Shown in pieces: positions 1 through 6,322 of a stretch of 9,408 nucleotides of DNA. The stretch is from the NCBI GenBank assembly GCA_021821235.1, contig JAKACS010000084.1, positions 1 through 9,408 of the forward strand, written 5' to 3'. The stretch comes from Bacillota bacterium (lineage in GTDB: Bacteria > Bacillota > Bacilli > Bacillales_B > DSM-18226). The notes under the pieces were generated by a model. The model was not told the DNA's origin, made no database searches, and saw only the letters and a program-made list of their open reading frames with translations. The position numbers and the translations under genes were made by a program. Positions within the stretch are counted from its first letter, which is position 1. The number at the start of each line of letters is the position of its first letter.

Positions 1-874
1 AGAAATCAATATGCAAGATGATATTAAGCAATGGCATTCTCTAAGCTTGGTCGAACAGGATGTATTTTTGCGTGTCAACACACAGCTTGCTTCACTTGAT
101 AGTCTGCAAACACCGACAATGAGCCAAGTCATGGACTATGTAACCGATTCCAGCTTTAAAGCAATTTTTGCCGTGATTTCACAACAAGAAGCCGTACATA
201 ATGAATCGTATTCTTATATTCTCAGTTCTCTTGTCCCTTTAGGGGAGCAAAACGCGCGCTTTAATCAAGCGAAAGACGATCCAATTGTGCAAAAACGAAA
301 TGGGCTGATTTTAGACGCTTATGAAGGCTTTCGCCAGAACCCGACACCTGTCAATTTACTTAAGCTTGGAATCAACTCCATTAATTTGGAGGGGATTTAC
401 TTTTACGCAGGATTTGCCTTTTTCTATAACCTTGCCCGGCAGCAGAAAATGGTAAAAACCAGCACGATGATCAGTTATATTCAGCGGGATGAAATGCAGC
501 ATGCCTATTTTATGTCCCAATTCATTCGGATCTTGTTAACCGAAAACCCTGACTTACACACAGCTGAAAATATTGACTATATTTATCAAACGATCGATCA
601 AGCTGTTCAACTCGAAAAAGAATGGGCCCATTTTATTTTAAAAGAAATAAAAGGAATCGACCTAAAAGAGTTTGAGCATTACGTCGAATACCTTGCCAAT
701 AAACGCTTGCGCCAGCTTGGACTCGCAAACCGCTATCCCGATCGGGAAAACCCGATGCCCTGGATTCATGTGTTCAGTGATGAAATGATCAATGATACAA
801 AATCCGATTTCTTTGAACAAAAAGCAAGGACGTATTCAAAAATATCGCAATCGAACGGTTTTGATGAGCTATGA
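1..874 (+). CDS. nrdB: Class I ribonucleotide reductase small (R2, beta) subunit, 5' end cut off by the window
   Basis: This is the ferritin-like subunit that houses the dinuclear metal site and tyrosyl radical of class I RNR, which reduces ribonucleotides in the cytoplasm with a large subunit not in this window. Numbering from the ATG at 11, all six expected metal ligands are visible: D30 (in LDSLQ), E60 and H63 (EAVH), E127 (LEG), and E161 and H164 (RDEMQH). Y67, four residues after H63, fits the radical tyrosine, so this is not one of the ligand-substituted variants. The frame is open to the window edge (Glu-Ile-Asn precede the ATG). In E. coli NrdB the first ligand is D84, so about 50 residues are probably missing and the ATG at 11 is internal. 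The E60-E127 spacing (67) lies between E. coli NrdF (about 60) and NrdB (89), so class Ia versus Ib is unsettled and nrdF is possible. The stop overlaps the next start as ATGA. Confidence 0.92.
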   Translation, partial: EINMQDDIKQWHSLSLVEQDVFLRVNTQLASLDSLQTPTMSQVMDYVTDSSFKAIFAVISQQEAVHNESYSYILSSLVPLGEQNARFNQAKDDPIVQKRNGLILDAYEGFRQNPTPVNLLKLGINSINLEGIYFYAGFAFFYNLARQQKMVKTSTMISYIQRDEMQHAYFMSQFIRILLTENPDLHTAENIDYIYQTIDQAVQLEKEWAHFILKEIKGIDLKEFEHYVEYLANKRLRQLGLANRYPDRENPMPWIHVFSDEMINDTKSDFFEQKARTYSKISQSNGFDEL

Positions 875-1347
875 AAATCTCATTCATCTACACTTCGAAA
901 ACAGGGAATACCGAAGAACTTGTAAGAATCCTGCACAAGCTTTTTCGAAAACAAACTTCAACTATAGACCTATACCGGATCACAGATTTTCCCCTTGGTC
1001 AGCTTAGCCAGTATGATGCGATCGTCGTCGGAACCTATACGTGGGGTGATGGGGAGCTCCCGCCTGAAATGGAACCACTCTATGAAGCATTTGAATCGGT
1101 CAATCGAAAACAAATCATTACAGGTGTAGTTGGAACAGGAGACCGCTTTTATCCAAATTTTTGCGGGGCGGTAGATGCCTTTCGGGATATGCTGTATGTC
1201 CATACCGATTTGACCGTGACGTTAAAAGTTGAGCTTAGGCCGCAAACAATCGACCTCAATCGCTGCAAACGGTTTGTTGAACTTTTTATGAAAAAATGCC
1301 ATGCCCAATATAGAAATGGAAGTGAATCTTGTGTTAACACTAGATGA
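871..1347 (+). CDS. Flavodoxin encoded between class I and class III RNR genes
   Basis: A 158-residue short-chain flavodoxin, a soluble FMN one-electron carrier. The phosphate-binding loop is at T8-T14 (TSKTGNT). The second FMN loop is TYTWGDGELP at about 55-64, with W58 placed to stack on the flavin. The third loop is GTGDRFYPNFCG at about 88-99, with Y94 as the other stacking aromatic. The ATG shares an ATGA overlap with the preceding nrdB stop, so translation is probably coupled; its own ribosome binding site is weak (GATGAG). Two roles fit the position. In E. coli, flavodoxin reduces the iron-sulfur cluster of NrdG, which lies two genes downstream here. NrdI, a flavodoxin-like protein, helps assemble the dimanganese-tyrosyl cofactor of class Ib RNR. 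The canonical acidic WGDGE loop resembles an ordinary flavodoxin more than NrdI. The fold call is firm; the partner is inferred. Confidence 0.9.
   Translation: MKISFIYTSKTGNTEELVRILHKLFRKQTSTIDLYRITDFPLGQLSQYDAIVVGTYTWGDGELPPEMEPLYEAFESVNRKQIITGVVGTGDRFYPNFCGAVDAFRDMLYVHTDLTVTLKVELRPQTIDLNRCKRFVELFMKKCHAQYRNGSESCVNTR
1318..1325 (+). promoter_or_regulatory. Ribosome binding site deciding the nrdD start
   Basis: GGAAGTGA matches the ideal GGAGGTGA at seven of eight bases and ends 5 nt before a GTG at 1331. The in-frame ATGs further upstream, at 1301 and 1316, have no comparable site. The motif lies inside the end of the flavodoxin gene. Confidence 0.6.
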
Positions 1348-3271
1348 ACAATTTAAACAAATTCTAGAAAACAGCAACCGGGATTTAGTACAGGAAAATG
1401 CTAATGTTGATGGATTATCGCCGATGGGGATGATGAGTTTGTTTGCGTCTGCCTCTGCCAAGCATTATACTTTGGAAAATCTGCTTTCAGAAGGCGTAAA
1501 ACAAGCTGTTTTGGACGGGTATATTCATATTCACGATCTTGATTACTATGCAAGCGGTACAACAACTTGCTGCCAAATCCCGCTTGCCAAGCTTTTGAAA
1601 AATGGCTTCAATACAGGGCACGGTCATATGAGGGAGCCGAAAAGCATAGTGAGTGCGATGGCCTTGACGAGTATTATTTTTCAGGCAAATCAAAATATGC
1701 AGCATGGTGGACAATCAATCCCAACGTTTGATTATGATTTAGCGCCTTATGTTCGCATGACTTTTGAAAAGAAAAAAGCATTGGTTCGTGAAATTGCAGC
1801 CGAAGCAGATGCAGCATTGATTGAGGAAAAGGCTTGGCAATGGACGGATCGGGAGGTTTTTCAAGCATGTGAAGCTTTTTGCCACAATTCCAATTCTATG
1901 CACTCAAGAGGTGGAGGCCAAACTCCATTTATTTCAATCAATCTTGGGACGGATACATCAATCGAAGGCAAACTTGTTACAAAAAATATTCTTTTAGCTA
2001 CGCAAAAGGGGCTAGGAAACGGTGAAACCCCAATCTTTCCAATTATCGTTTTCAAAATAAAGGAAGGAATCAATTTGAATGAAAGTGATCCAAATTACGA
2101 CTTGTACCGTCTTTCTTTAGAAACGACAGCTAAGCGCCTTTTCCCAAATTACGTATTTATCGATGCTCCATTTAATCTATCATACTATGATGGCACGAAA
2201 GAATCAGAGATCAGTACAATGGGATGCCGCACAAGGGTAATCGGAAACATCAATGGAAAAGAAACGCCGTTAGGCAGAGGGAATCTTTCGTTTACCTCGA
2301 TTAACTTGCCTCTGCTGGCAATTGAAGCAAAATCGATTGGTTGCTTTTGGAAAAAGCTCGAAAATTATACGAATCTTTGTATTAAACAGCTGTATGAACG
2401 GTATTTATATCAAGCGGAAAAAACAGCAAACCATTTCAAATTTTTATATGGCCAAGGTGTTTGGTGGAATGGAGAAGAATTAGAGCCTCAGCAAAAATTG
2501 CGGGAAATATTAAAGCAAGGCACGCTGTCTGTCGGTTTTGTCGGGTTGGCAGAAGCTTTAGTGCAATTAATCGGAGTTCACCATGGAGAAAGTCAAGAGG
2601 CACAGCAACTCGGATATGAAATCATCCAATTTTTGCGAGAAAAAACGGATAGCGCAACCACATATTATCAGTTGAACTTTTCTTTGGTGGCCACACCGGC
2701 TGAATCGTTCGCAGGGAAGGCTCTGCGGCAAACAAGGGCAAAACACGGAGTCATTCAAAGGGTAACCGATCGAGAGTATTTCACAAACAGTTTCCATGTC
2801 CCAGTATACTATCCCATAAAGGCGATTGATAAAATCAAAATTGAAGCTCCTTTTCACGAACTGACAAATGGCGGACATATCACCTATATTGAACTCGATG
2901 GAAATGCCAGTAAAAATATTGATGCTTTAGATTCGATCGTTCGTGCCATGCGCAAGTACGGAATTGGTTATGGAAGCATCAATCATCCGGTGGACGGATG
3001 CATGGTGTGCCACTATAAAGGCATTATCGAAAACAAATGTCCAAATTGTGGAAATAACGATGAAGCAAAAATCGAACGAATAAGAAGGATTACCGGGTAT
3101 TTAGTCGGCTCCTTAAACAGATGGAATTCAAGCAAACAAAGTGAAGAACGGGAACGCGTCAAGCACGGCGGTTTCAAAACCGATTCAACCAATTGTAAAA
3201 ACAACACTGACGATAACCAATCCAACAGAAAACCGGTGATTGCTGTTGCAAGTTCTCAACATTCTTCATGA
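1331..3271 (+). CDS. nrdD: Anaerobic (class III) ribonucleoside-triphosphate reductase, catalytic subunit
   Basis: NrdD is a glycyl radical enzyme that reduces ribonucleotides without oxygen. From the GTG start (646 residues), C80/C81 (TTTCC) and C299 (MGCRTR) match the active-site cysteines, C299 being the expected thiyl-radical site. A C-terminal zinc ribbon uses C557, C560, C570 and C573 (CMVC...CPNC). The radical glycine is G589 in RITGYL. The protein begins almost directly with the barrel region (ENANVDG). There is no N-terminal ATP-cone, unlike E. coli NrdD (712 residues); the length resembles the short Thermotoga maritima type, so ATP/dATP activity control through a cone is not expected. 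ATG codons at 1301 and 1316 would add 10 or 5 residues, but the best ribosome binding site favours GTG 1331, giving a 17-nt overlap with the flavodoxin gene. After the usual end (ERVKHG) there is an extra polar tail of about 33 residues that overlaps the start of nrdG. Confidence 0.95.
   Translation: MLTLDEQFKQILENSNRDLVQENANVDGLSPMGMMSLFASASAKHYTLENLLSEGVKQAVLDGYIHIHDLDYYASGTTTCCQIPLAKLLKNGFNTGHGHMREPKSIVSAMALTSIIFQANQNMQHGGQSIPTFDYDLAPYVRMTFEKKKALVREIAAEADAALIEEKAWQWTDREVFQACEAFCHNSNSMHSRGGGQTPFISINLGTDTSIEGKLVTKNILLATQKGLGNGETPIFPIIVFKIKEGINLNESDPNYDLYRLSLETTAKRLFPNYVFIDAPFNLSYYDGTKESEISTMGCRTRVIGNINGKETPLGRGNLSFTSINLPLLAIEAKSIGCFWKKLENYTNLCIKQLYERYLYQAEKTANHFKFLYGQGVWWNGEELEPQQKLREILKQGTLSVGFVGLAEALVQLIGVHHGESQEAQQLGYEIIQFLREKTDSATTYYQLNFSLVATPAESFAGKALRQTRAKHGVIQRVTDREYFTNSFHVPVYYPIKAIDKIKIEAPFHELTNGGHITYIELDGNASKNIDALDSIVRAMRKYGIGYGSINHPVDGCMVCHYKGIIENKCPNCGNNDEAKIERIRRITGYLVGSLNRWNSSKQSEERERVKHGGFKTDSTNCKNNTDDNQSNRKPVIAVASSQHSS
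3235..3239 (+). promoter_or_regulatory. Ribosome binding site deciding the nrdG start
   Basis: GGTGA lies 6 nt before the TTG at 3246 and only overlaps or abuts the earlier TTG at 3240. It therefore supports the second TTG. It sits within the last codons of nrdD. Confidence 0.5.
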
Positions 3272-3734
3272 CTCCATCGTTGATGGCGAAGGATTGCGGA
3301 CGGTTATTTTCTTTGCAGGGTGTCCTCATCATTGCCTTGGATGCCATAACCCGCAGTCATGGAATCGGGATAACGGCGTCGATATGTCGGAGGAAGAAAT
3401 CTTTCAAGAAGTCGTTGGGAATGAATTAGCAGATGTGACGTTTAGCGGCGGAGAGCCCTTTCTGCAATCCACGGGGCTTGCCCCTCTTGCCCAACGCCTA
3501 AAGCAGGCCGGAAAAAACATATGGTGTTACACAGGTTATTTATTCGAAGAACTGATCCAGGAGCCGAAGAATCTTGCTTTGCTTCAGCATATTGATGTTT
3601 TGGTAGATGGGCGGTTTGAACTTTCCGAACGGGACTTATCCCTTCTTTATAAAGGAAGTCGAAATCAGCGGATTATTAATGTACCAACAGCATTGGGATG
3701 CTTGTACACTACAGCTTCGAAAGTGGATAGATAA
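3246..3734 (+). CDS. nrdG: Anaerobic ribonucleotide reductase activating protein (radical SAM)
   Basis: NrdG cleaves S-adenosylmethionine with a [4Fe-4S] cluster to install the glycyl radical on NrdD. Numbering from TTG 3246 (162 residues), the cluster cysteines are C26, C30 and C33 in CPHHCLGC, the radical-SAM CxxxCxxC signature. The GGE motif that contacts the SAM amino group is at 68-70 (SGGEP). The N-terminal stretch HDSIVDGEGLRTV is typical of NrdG. The length matches the family (about 155-175). No ATG is available at the right place. TTG 3240 would add two residues, but GGTGA is best spaced for TTG 3246. The gene begins inside the nrdD tail (26-nt overlap), so coupled translation and roughly matched amounts of enzyme and activase are likely. 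It is the last gene before a strong hairpin terminator. Confidence 0.95.
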   Translation: MQVLNILHDSIVDGEGLRTVIFFAGCPHHCLGCHNPQSWNRDNGVDMSEEEIFQEVVGNELADVTFSGGEPFLQSTGLAPLAQRLKQAGKNIWCYTGYLFEELIQEPKNLALLQHIDVLVDGRFELSERDLSLLYKGSRNQRIINVPTALGCLYTTASKVDR

Positions 3735-3742
3735 GTTAAAAA

Positions 3743-3780
3743 GACGCTTCTTCTAAGAAACGGGAAGGAGCGTCGTCTTT
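3743..3780. terminator. Bidirectional rho-independent terminator between nrdG and galA
   Basis: An 11-bp stem pairs 3743-3753 with 3764-3774 around a 10-nt loop; one pair is a G-T wobble. On the + strand it is followed by GTCTTTTGTCTG, 9 nt after the nrdG stop. On the - strand it is followed by TTTTT. It can thus serve both convergent operons, although it lies about 80 nt past the galA stop. The rest of 3781-3853 is AT-rich with nothing else recognised. Confidence 0.8.
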
Positions 3781-3853
3781 TGTCTGTTTACTATGACAAT
3801 ATCTAAAATTAAAATTCCTGTTTTACCACATTTTCTATACTCATATAGTTGTA

Positions 3854-6088
3854 TTAAACCTGTACACTTGTTAAATAGAAAACTTCCGATTGAAAATCCC
3901 CGCCGCGTTTCGCATTGTTGCCATTGACACCATTAAACTCAGTTGGAAGCGGGAGACCTACTTGCATTAACTCATCACCATAGAACATTTGTTTAAGCCC
4001 GTTAACTTGGTATACCTTTTCTTGATCTAAGCCAACCAGCTTTAACGTTTGGTGCTTAGAAGAATTCGGTGTCGCCAACACCTTATACCAGCCAACGATT
4101 GCTTCAGATCGGTCATCACGAACCACCATCCAGGCAGTCTCATTCCCGGTAAATGGACTTACCAACCGGTAAAACTGGCCATCCCGGATCAGTTTTCGGT
4201 ATTTCTTATAAAAAGCAACCTGTTCTTTTATCTCTTGCCGCTCTTCATCTGACAGTTTGAGCGGGTCTAACTCATAACCAAATGTGCCAAAGTATGCGGT
4301 ATTGGCACGAGTGGCAAGGGGTGTCTTCCGTAATGTTTGATGGTTCGGAACCGCGGAAACATGCGAACCCATACTGTATAATGGATAGGCGAACGATGTC
4401 CCGTATTGAATTTTTAACCTTTCAACCGCATCGGTATCATCACTTGCCCACGCTTGCGGAGCATAGTACAGCATTCCCGGGTCAAAGCGTCCCCCGCCGC
4501 CTGCACACGATTCAAATAATACATCTGGGAATTCATTGGTCAATCGTTCATATAAGCGATAGACGCCTAAAATATAACGATGGAAAAATTCCCCTTGCTT
4601 GCATGCAGGTAATTTAGCTGAAAAGGCTTCTGTTATATTCCGGTTCATATCCCATTTAATATAAGAGAGGCCTGTCTGCTTAATGATCGAAAACATTTTG
4701 CCATAAAGATATTCGACAATCTCCGGCCTTGAAAAGTCTAGTACAAATTGATTGCGCCCTAACGTACTTGGCTGGTTTAACATTCCTACTGCCCAATCTG
4801 GATGTTCGCGAAATAAATCGCTATTTGGGCTAATCATTTCCGGTTCAAACCATAAACCAAATTTCATCCCGGTTGCCCTTACCTTTTCTGCTAAACTTTC
4901 TAAACCATTTGGCAGTTTACGCTGATCCACATGCCAATCACCAAGAGAAGATGTGTCATCATTTCTTTTTCCAAACCATCCGTCATCAAGGACAAATAAC
5001 TCAATTCCTAACTCACTTGCTGATTTAGCAATGTTTACGAGCTTTTCTTCATTAAAGTCAAAGTAAGTGGCTTCCCAATTGTTAATCAAAATGGGGCGTT
5101 CCACCTGCTTCCAACGATCTGGAATTAAGTTTTCCCGGTACAATTGATGGAAAGCCTGACTCATTCCGTTCAGTCCTTGATCCGAATAAACCATCACCAC
5201 TTCCGGTGTTTGAAACGATTCCTTCGGGGCTAAATTCCACTTAAATCCAAACGGATGAATTCCAATGGTAAGCCTTGCCATATCATAATGATCCACTTCT
5301 ACTTGCATGATAAAATTGCTGCTATACACGAAGTTGAAGCCATAAACTTCACCCGTATGCTCTGTCGCGTTAGGACGCTTTAACGCTAAAAAGGGATTAT
5401 GATGATGGGAACTTGCTCCACGTATACTGGAAATTGATTGGATCCCCATTTCCAGTACTCTTTCTTTTACATGCCGTTCTCTTGCCCAAGTGCCTGCCAG
5501 ATGCGTAAAAATAAATTCCTTATCCGGTAGATCAAGGGATGCTGCCATCATTCTTTCAATGATCAAATTCTCTTCGCCATTATTTTTTACCTTTGCACTT
5601 CTTGTGATAACTGGCTTGTTTTTAAGCAAAGTATAACTCAACTCTAGCTCGGCATTCAGAAAGTCATCCTTTAATACAACACGAAGCGTTTTGACTTCGT
5701 CTGGATCATTGGCATAAGTCGCCGGTAATCCCTCTAAAACCGGCTTACCTTTCAGCACACAACAGGAGTAGTATTGAAAAGCAGGAATATGGCTTTTATT
5801 CGGGCTTGATACACTTAGAGCAGGTTCGCGAAAATCCGAACTTCCATATACCGGATATTCCTGTCGAACGGTTTCCAAACTAAATGCAGGATCATCCCGA
5901 TATGGGTGACAGCTCGCTGCTGTTGGCACATCATATCGCTGAAAATGGGAGAAATCATCCCGGTGCTTTAGTGCCTTACCATAATAGAGATGGCCAAGTT
6001 GGCCATTTTTCATGACATGAAAAATATAACTGATTTGACCATTCGTTAAATGAAATTGTTTCTTTTCTTCATTAATATGGATCTGCAT
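3854..6088 (-). CDS. galA: GH36 alpha-galactosidase, cytoplasmic
   Basis: Hydrolyses terminal alpha-1,6-galactosyl residues (melibiose, raffinose, stachyose) with retention of configuration. Numbering from the ATG at 6088 (744 residues), the order is as expected for bacterial GH36. An N-terminal beta-sandwich covers about 1-330. The (beta/alpha)8 barrel follows, with DDGWFG at D368/D369 and the nucleophile D480 in KWDMNRN. C528 lies in SCAGGGGRFD, and the likely acid/base D550 in SDDTD. A C-terminal beta domain ends the protein. The 70-residue spacing of D480 and D550 equals that I recall for G. stearothermophilus AgaA (D478/D548), of similar length. A GTG at 6097 would add three residues, but it lies within AGGTGA, the excellent ribosome binding site 5 nt before ATG 6088; ATG is therefore preferred. 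No signal peptide is seen, so substrate must be imported. It lies 234 nt downstream of lacZ on the same strand, with possible terminators between. Confidence 0.95.
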   Translation of the reverse strand: MQIHINEEKKQFHLTNGQISYIFHVMKNGQLGHLYYGKALKHRDDFSHFQRYDVPTAASCHPYRDDPAFSLETVRQEYPVYGSSDFREPALSVSSPNKSHIPAFQYYSCCVLKGKPVLEGLPATYANDPDEVKTLRVVLKDDFLNAELELSYTLLKNKPVITRSAKVKNNGEENLIIERMMAASLDLPDKEFIFTHLAGTWARERHVKERVLEMGIQSISSIRGASSHHHNPFLALKRPNATEHTGEVYGFNFVYSSNFIMQVEVDHYDMARLTIGIHPFGFKWNLAPKESFQTPEVVMVYSDQGLNGMSQAFHQLYRENLIPDRWKQVERPILINNWEATYFDFNEEKLVNIAKSASELGIELFVLDDGWFGKRNDDTSSLGDWHVDQRKLPNGLESLAEKVRATGMKFGLWFEPEMISPNSDLFREHPDWAVGMLNQPSTLGRNQFVLDFSRPEIVEYLYGKMFSIIKQTGLSYIKWDMNRNITEAFSAKLPACKQGEFFHRYILGVYRLYERLTNEFPDVLFESCAGGGGRFDPGMLYYAPQAWASDDTDAVERLKIQYGTSFAYPLYSMGSHVSAVPNHQTLRKTPLATRANTAYFGTFGYELDPLKLSDEERQEIKEQVAFYKKYRKLIRDGQFYRLVSPFTGNETAWMVVRDDRSEAIVGWYKVLATPNSSKHQTLKLVGLDQEKVYQVNGLKQMFYGDELMQVGLPLPTEFNGVNGNNAKRGGDFQSEVFYLTSVQV

Positions 6089-6093
6089 TCTCT

Positions 6094-6099
6094 TCACCT
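6094..6099 (-). promoter_or_regulatory. Ribosome binding site deciding the galA start
   Basis: AGGTGA on the - strand with a 5-nt spacer to ATG 6088. The alternative GTG start at 6097 is part of this motif, which argues against it as the initiation codon. Confidence 0.7.
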
Positions 6100-6115
6100 A
6101 ACCTATCATTAACGT

Positions 6116-6151
6116 AAAAGGAAAGAGCCTGGGGCAATCAGACTCTTTCTT
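6116..6151 (-). terminator. Terminator-like hairpin in the galA leader
   Basis: Positions 6119-6131 pair with 6139-6151 (AAAGAGCCTG against CAGACTCTTT at the core, one C-A mismatch, one G-T wobble) around loop GGGCAAT. On the - strand the stem is followed by CCTTTT, so it could end lacZ transcripts. The + strand side has only TTTCTT. The hairpin stops about 30 nt before the galA ATG, leaving no room for a promoter after it. Either galA depends on read-through (attenuation) or termination here is weak. The AAAGAGnCTGGGnCAA core resembles an intergenic hairpin repeat I recall from several low-GC Firmicutes; that link is from memory. Confidence 0.55.
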
Positions 6152-6157
6152 GGCTAA

Positions 6158-6306
6158 TCAGAATTTATATCCATAAATTCTGACCGCACGACGGACAGGA
6201 AGTCCTAGTCAGGCGAGTGCCACAGGATGTGGCGTCAACGAGCGGGATAAATTCAACTACGCCTCTGTCTTCGTCCTTAGGGACTCGCCAGTCGGCGAGT
6301 TTTCAT
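6158..6306 (+). other. Hairpin-rich intergenic element, possible small RNA or mobile-element remnant
   Basis: Five short inverted repeats lie in about 150 nt. They are an 11-bp perfect stem (6158-6168 with 6173-6183), GGAC/GTCC (6193-6205), GCCACA/TGTGGC (6219-6233), GTCC/GGAC (6273-6284) and ACTCGCC/GGCGAGT (6283-6300). A longer-range pairing joins 6190-6198 to 6265-6275 with a 2-nt bulge. Two segments occur twice as direct copies (GGCGAGT at 6212 and 6294; ATAAATTC at 6173 and 6247), so the partner strand of each can pair in two ways. Only the + strand has a T-run after the last stem. No open reading frame here looks like a gene. The density of stems is seen directly; that it is a transcribed RNA is inference. 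I could not assign it to a known riboswitch or element. Confidence 0.4.
6283..6304 (+). terminator. Terminator-shaped hairpin pointing away from the galactosidase genes
   Basis: ACTCGCC-AGTC-GGCGAGT is a perfect 7-bp GC-rich stem with a 4-nt loop, extendable by G-T wobbles, followed on the + strand by TTTTCATTT. On the - strand, the direction of lacZ, it begins 22 nt after the lacZ stop but is followed by CCCTAAGG, with no T-run. It therefore fits the end of a + strand transcript better than the end of lacZ. Confidence 0.45.
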
Positions 6307-6322
6307 TTAAAAAACCTTTCTC

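Noticed and set aside
6089..6097. GTG start for galA at 6097, adding three residues.
   Set aside because: The GTG forms part of the AGGTGA ribosome binding site for the ATG at 6088, which has ideal spacing.
6098..6322. Sigma-A type promoter for galA on the - strand (TTGACG near 6238; TATAAA near 6170).
   Set aside because: Neither hexamer has a convincing partner at 16-18 nt spacing, and the second is part of the palindrome at 6158-6183.
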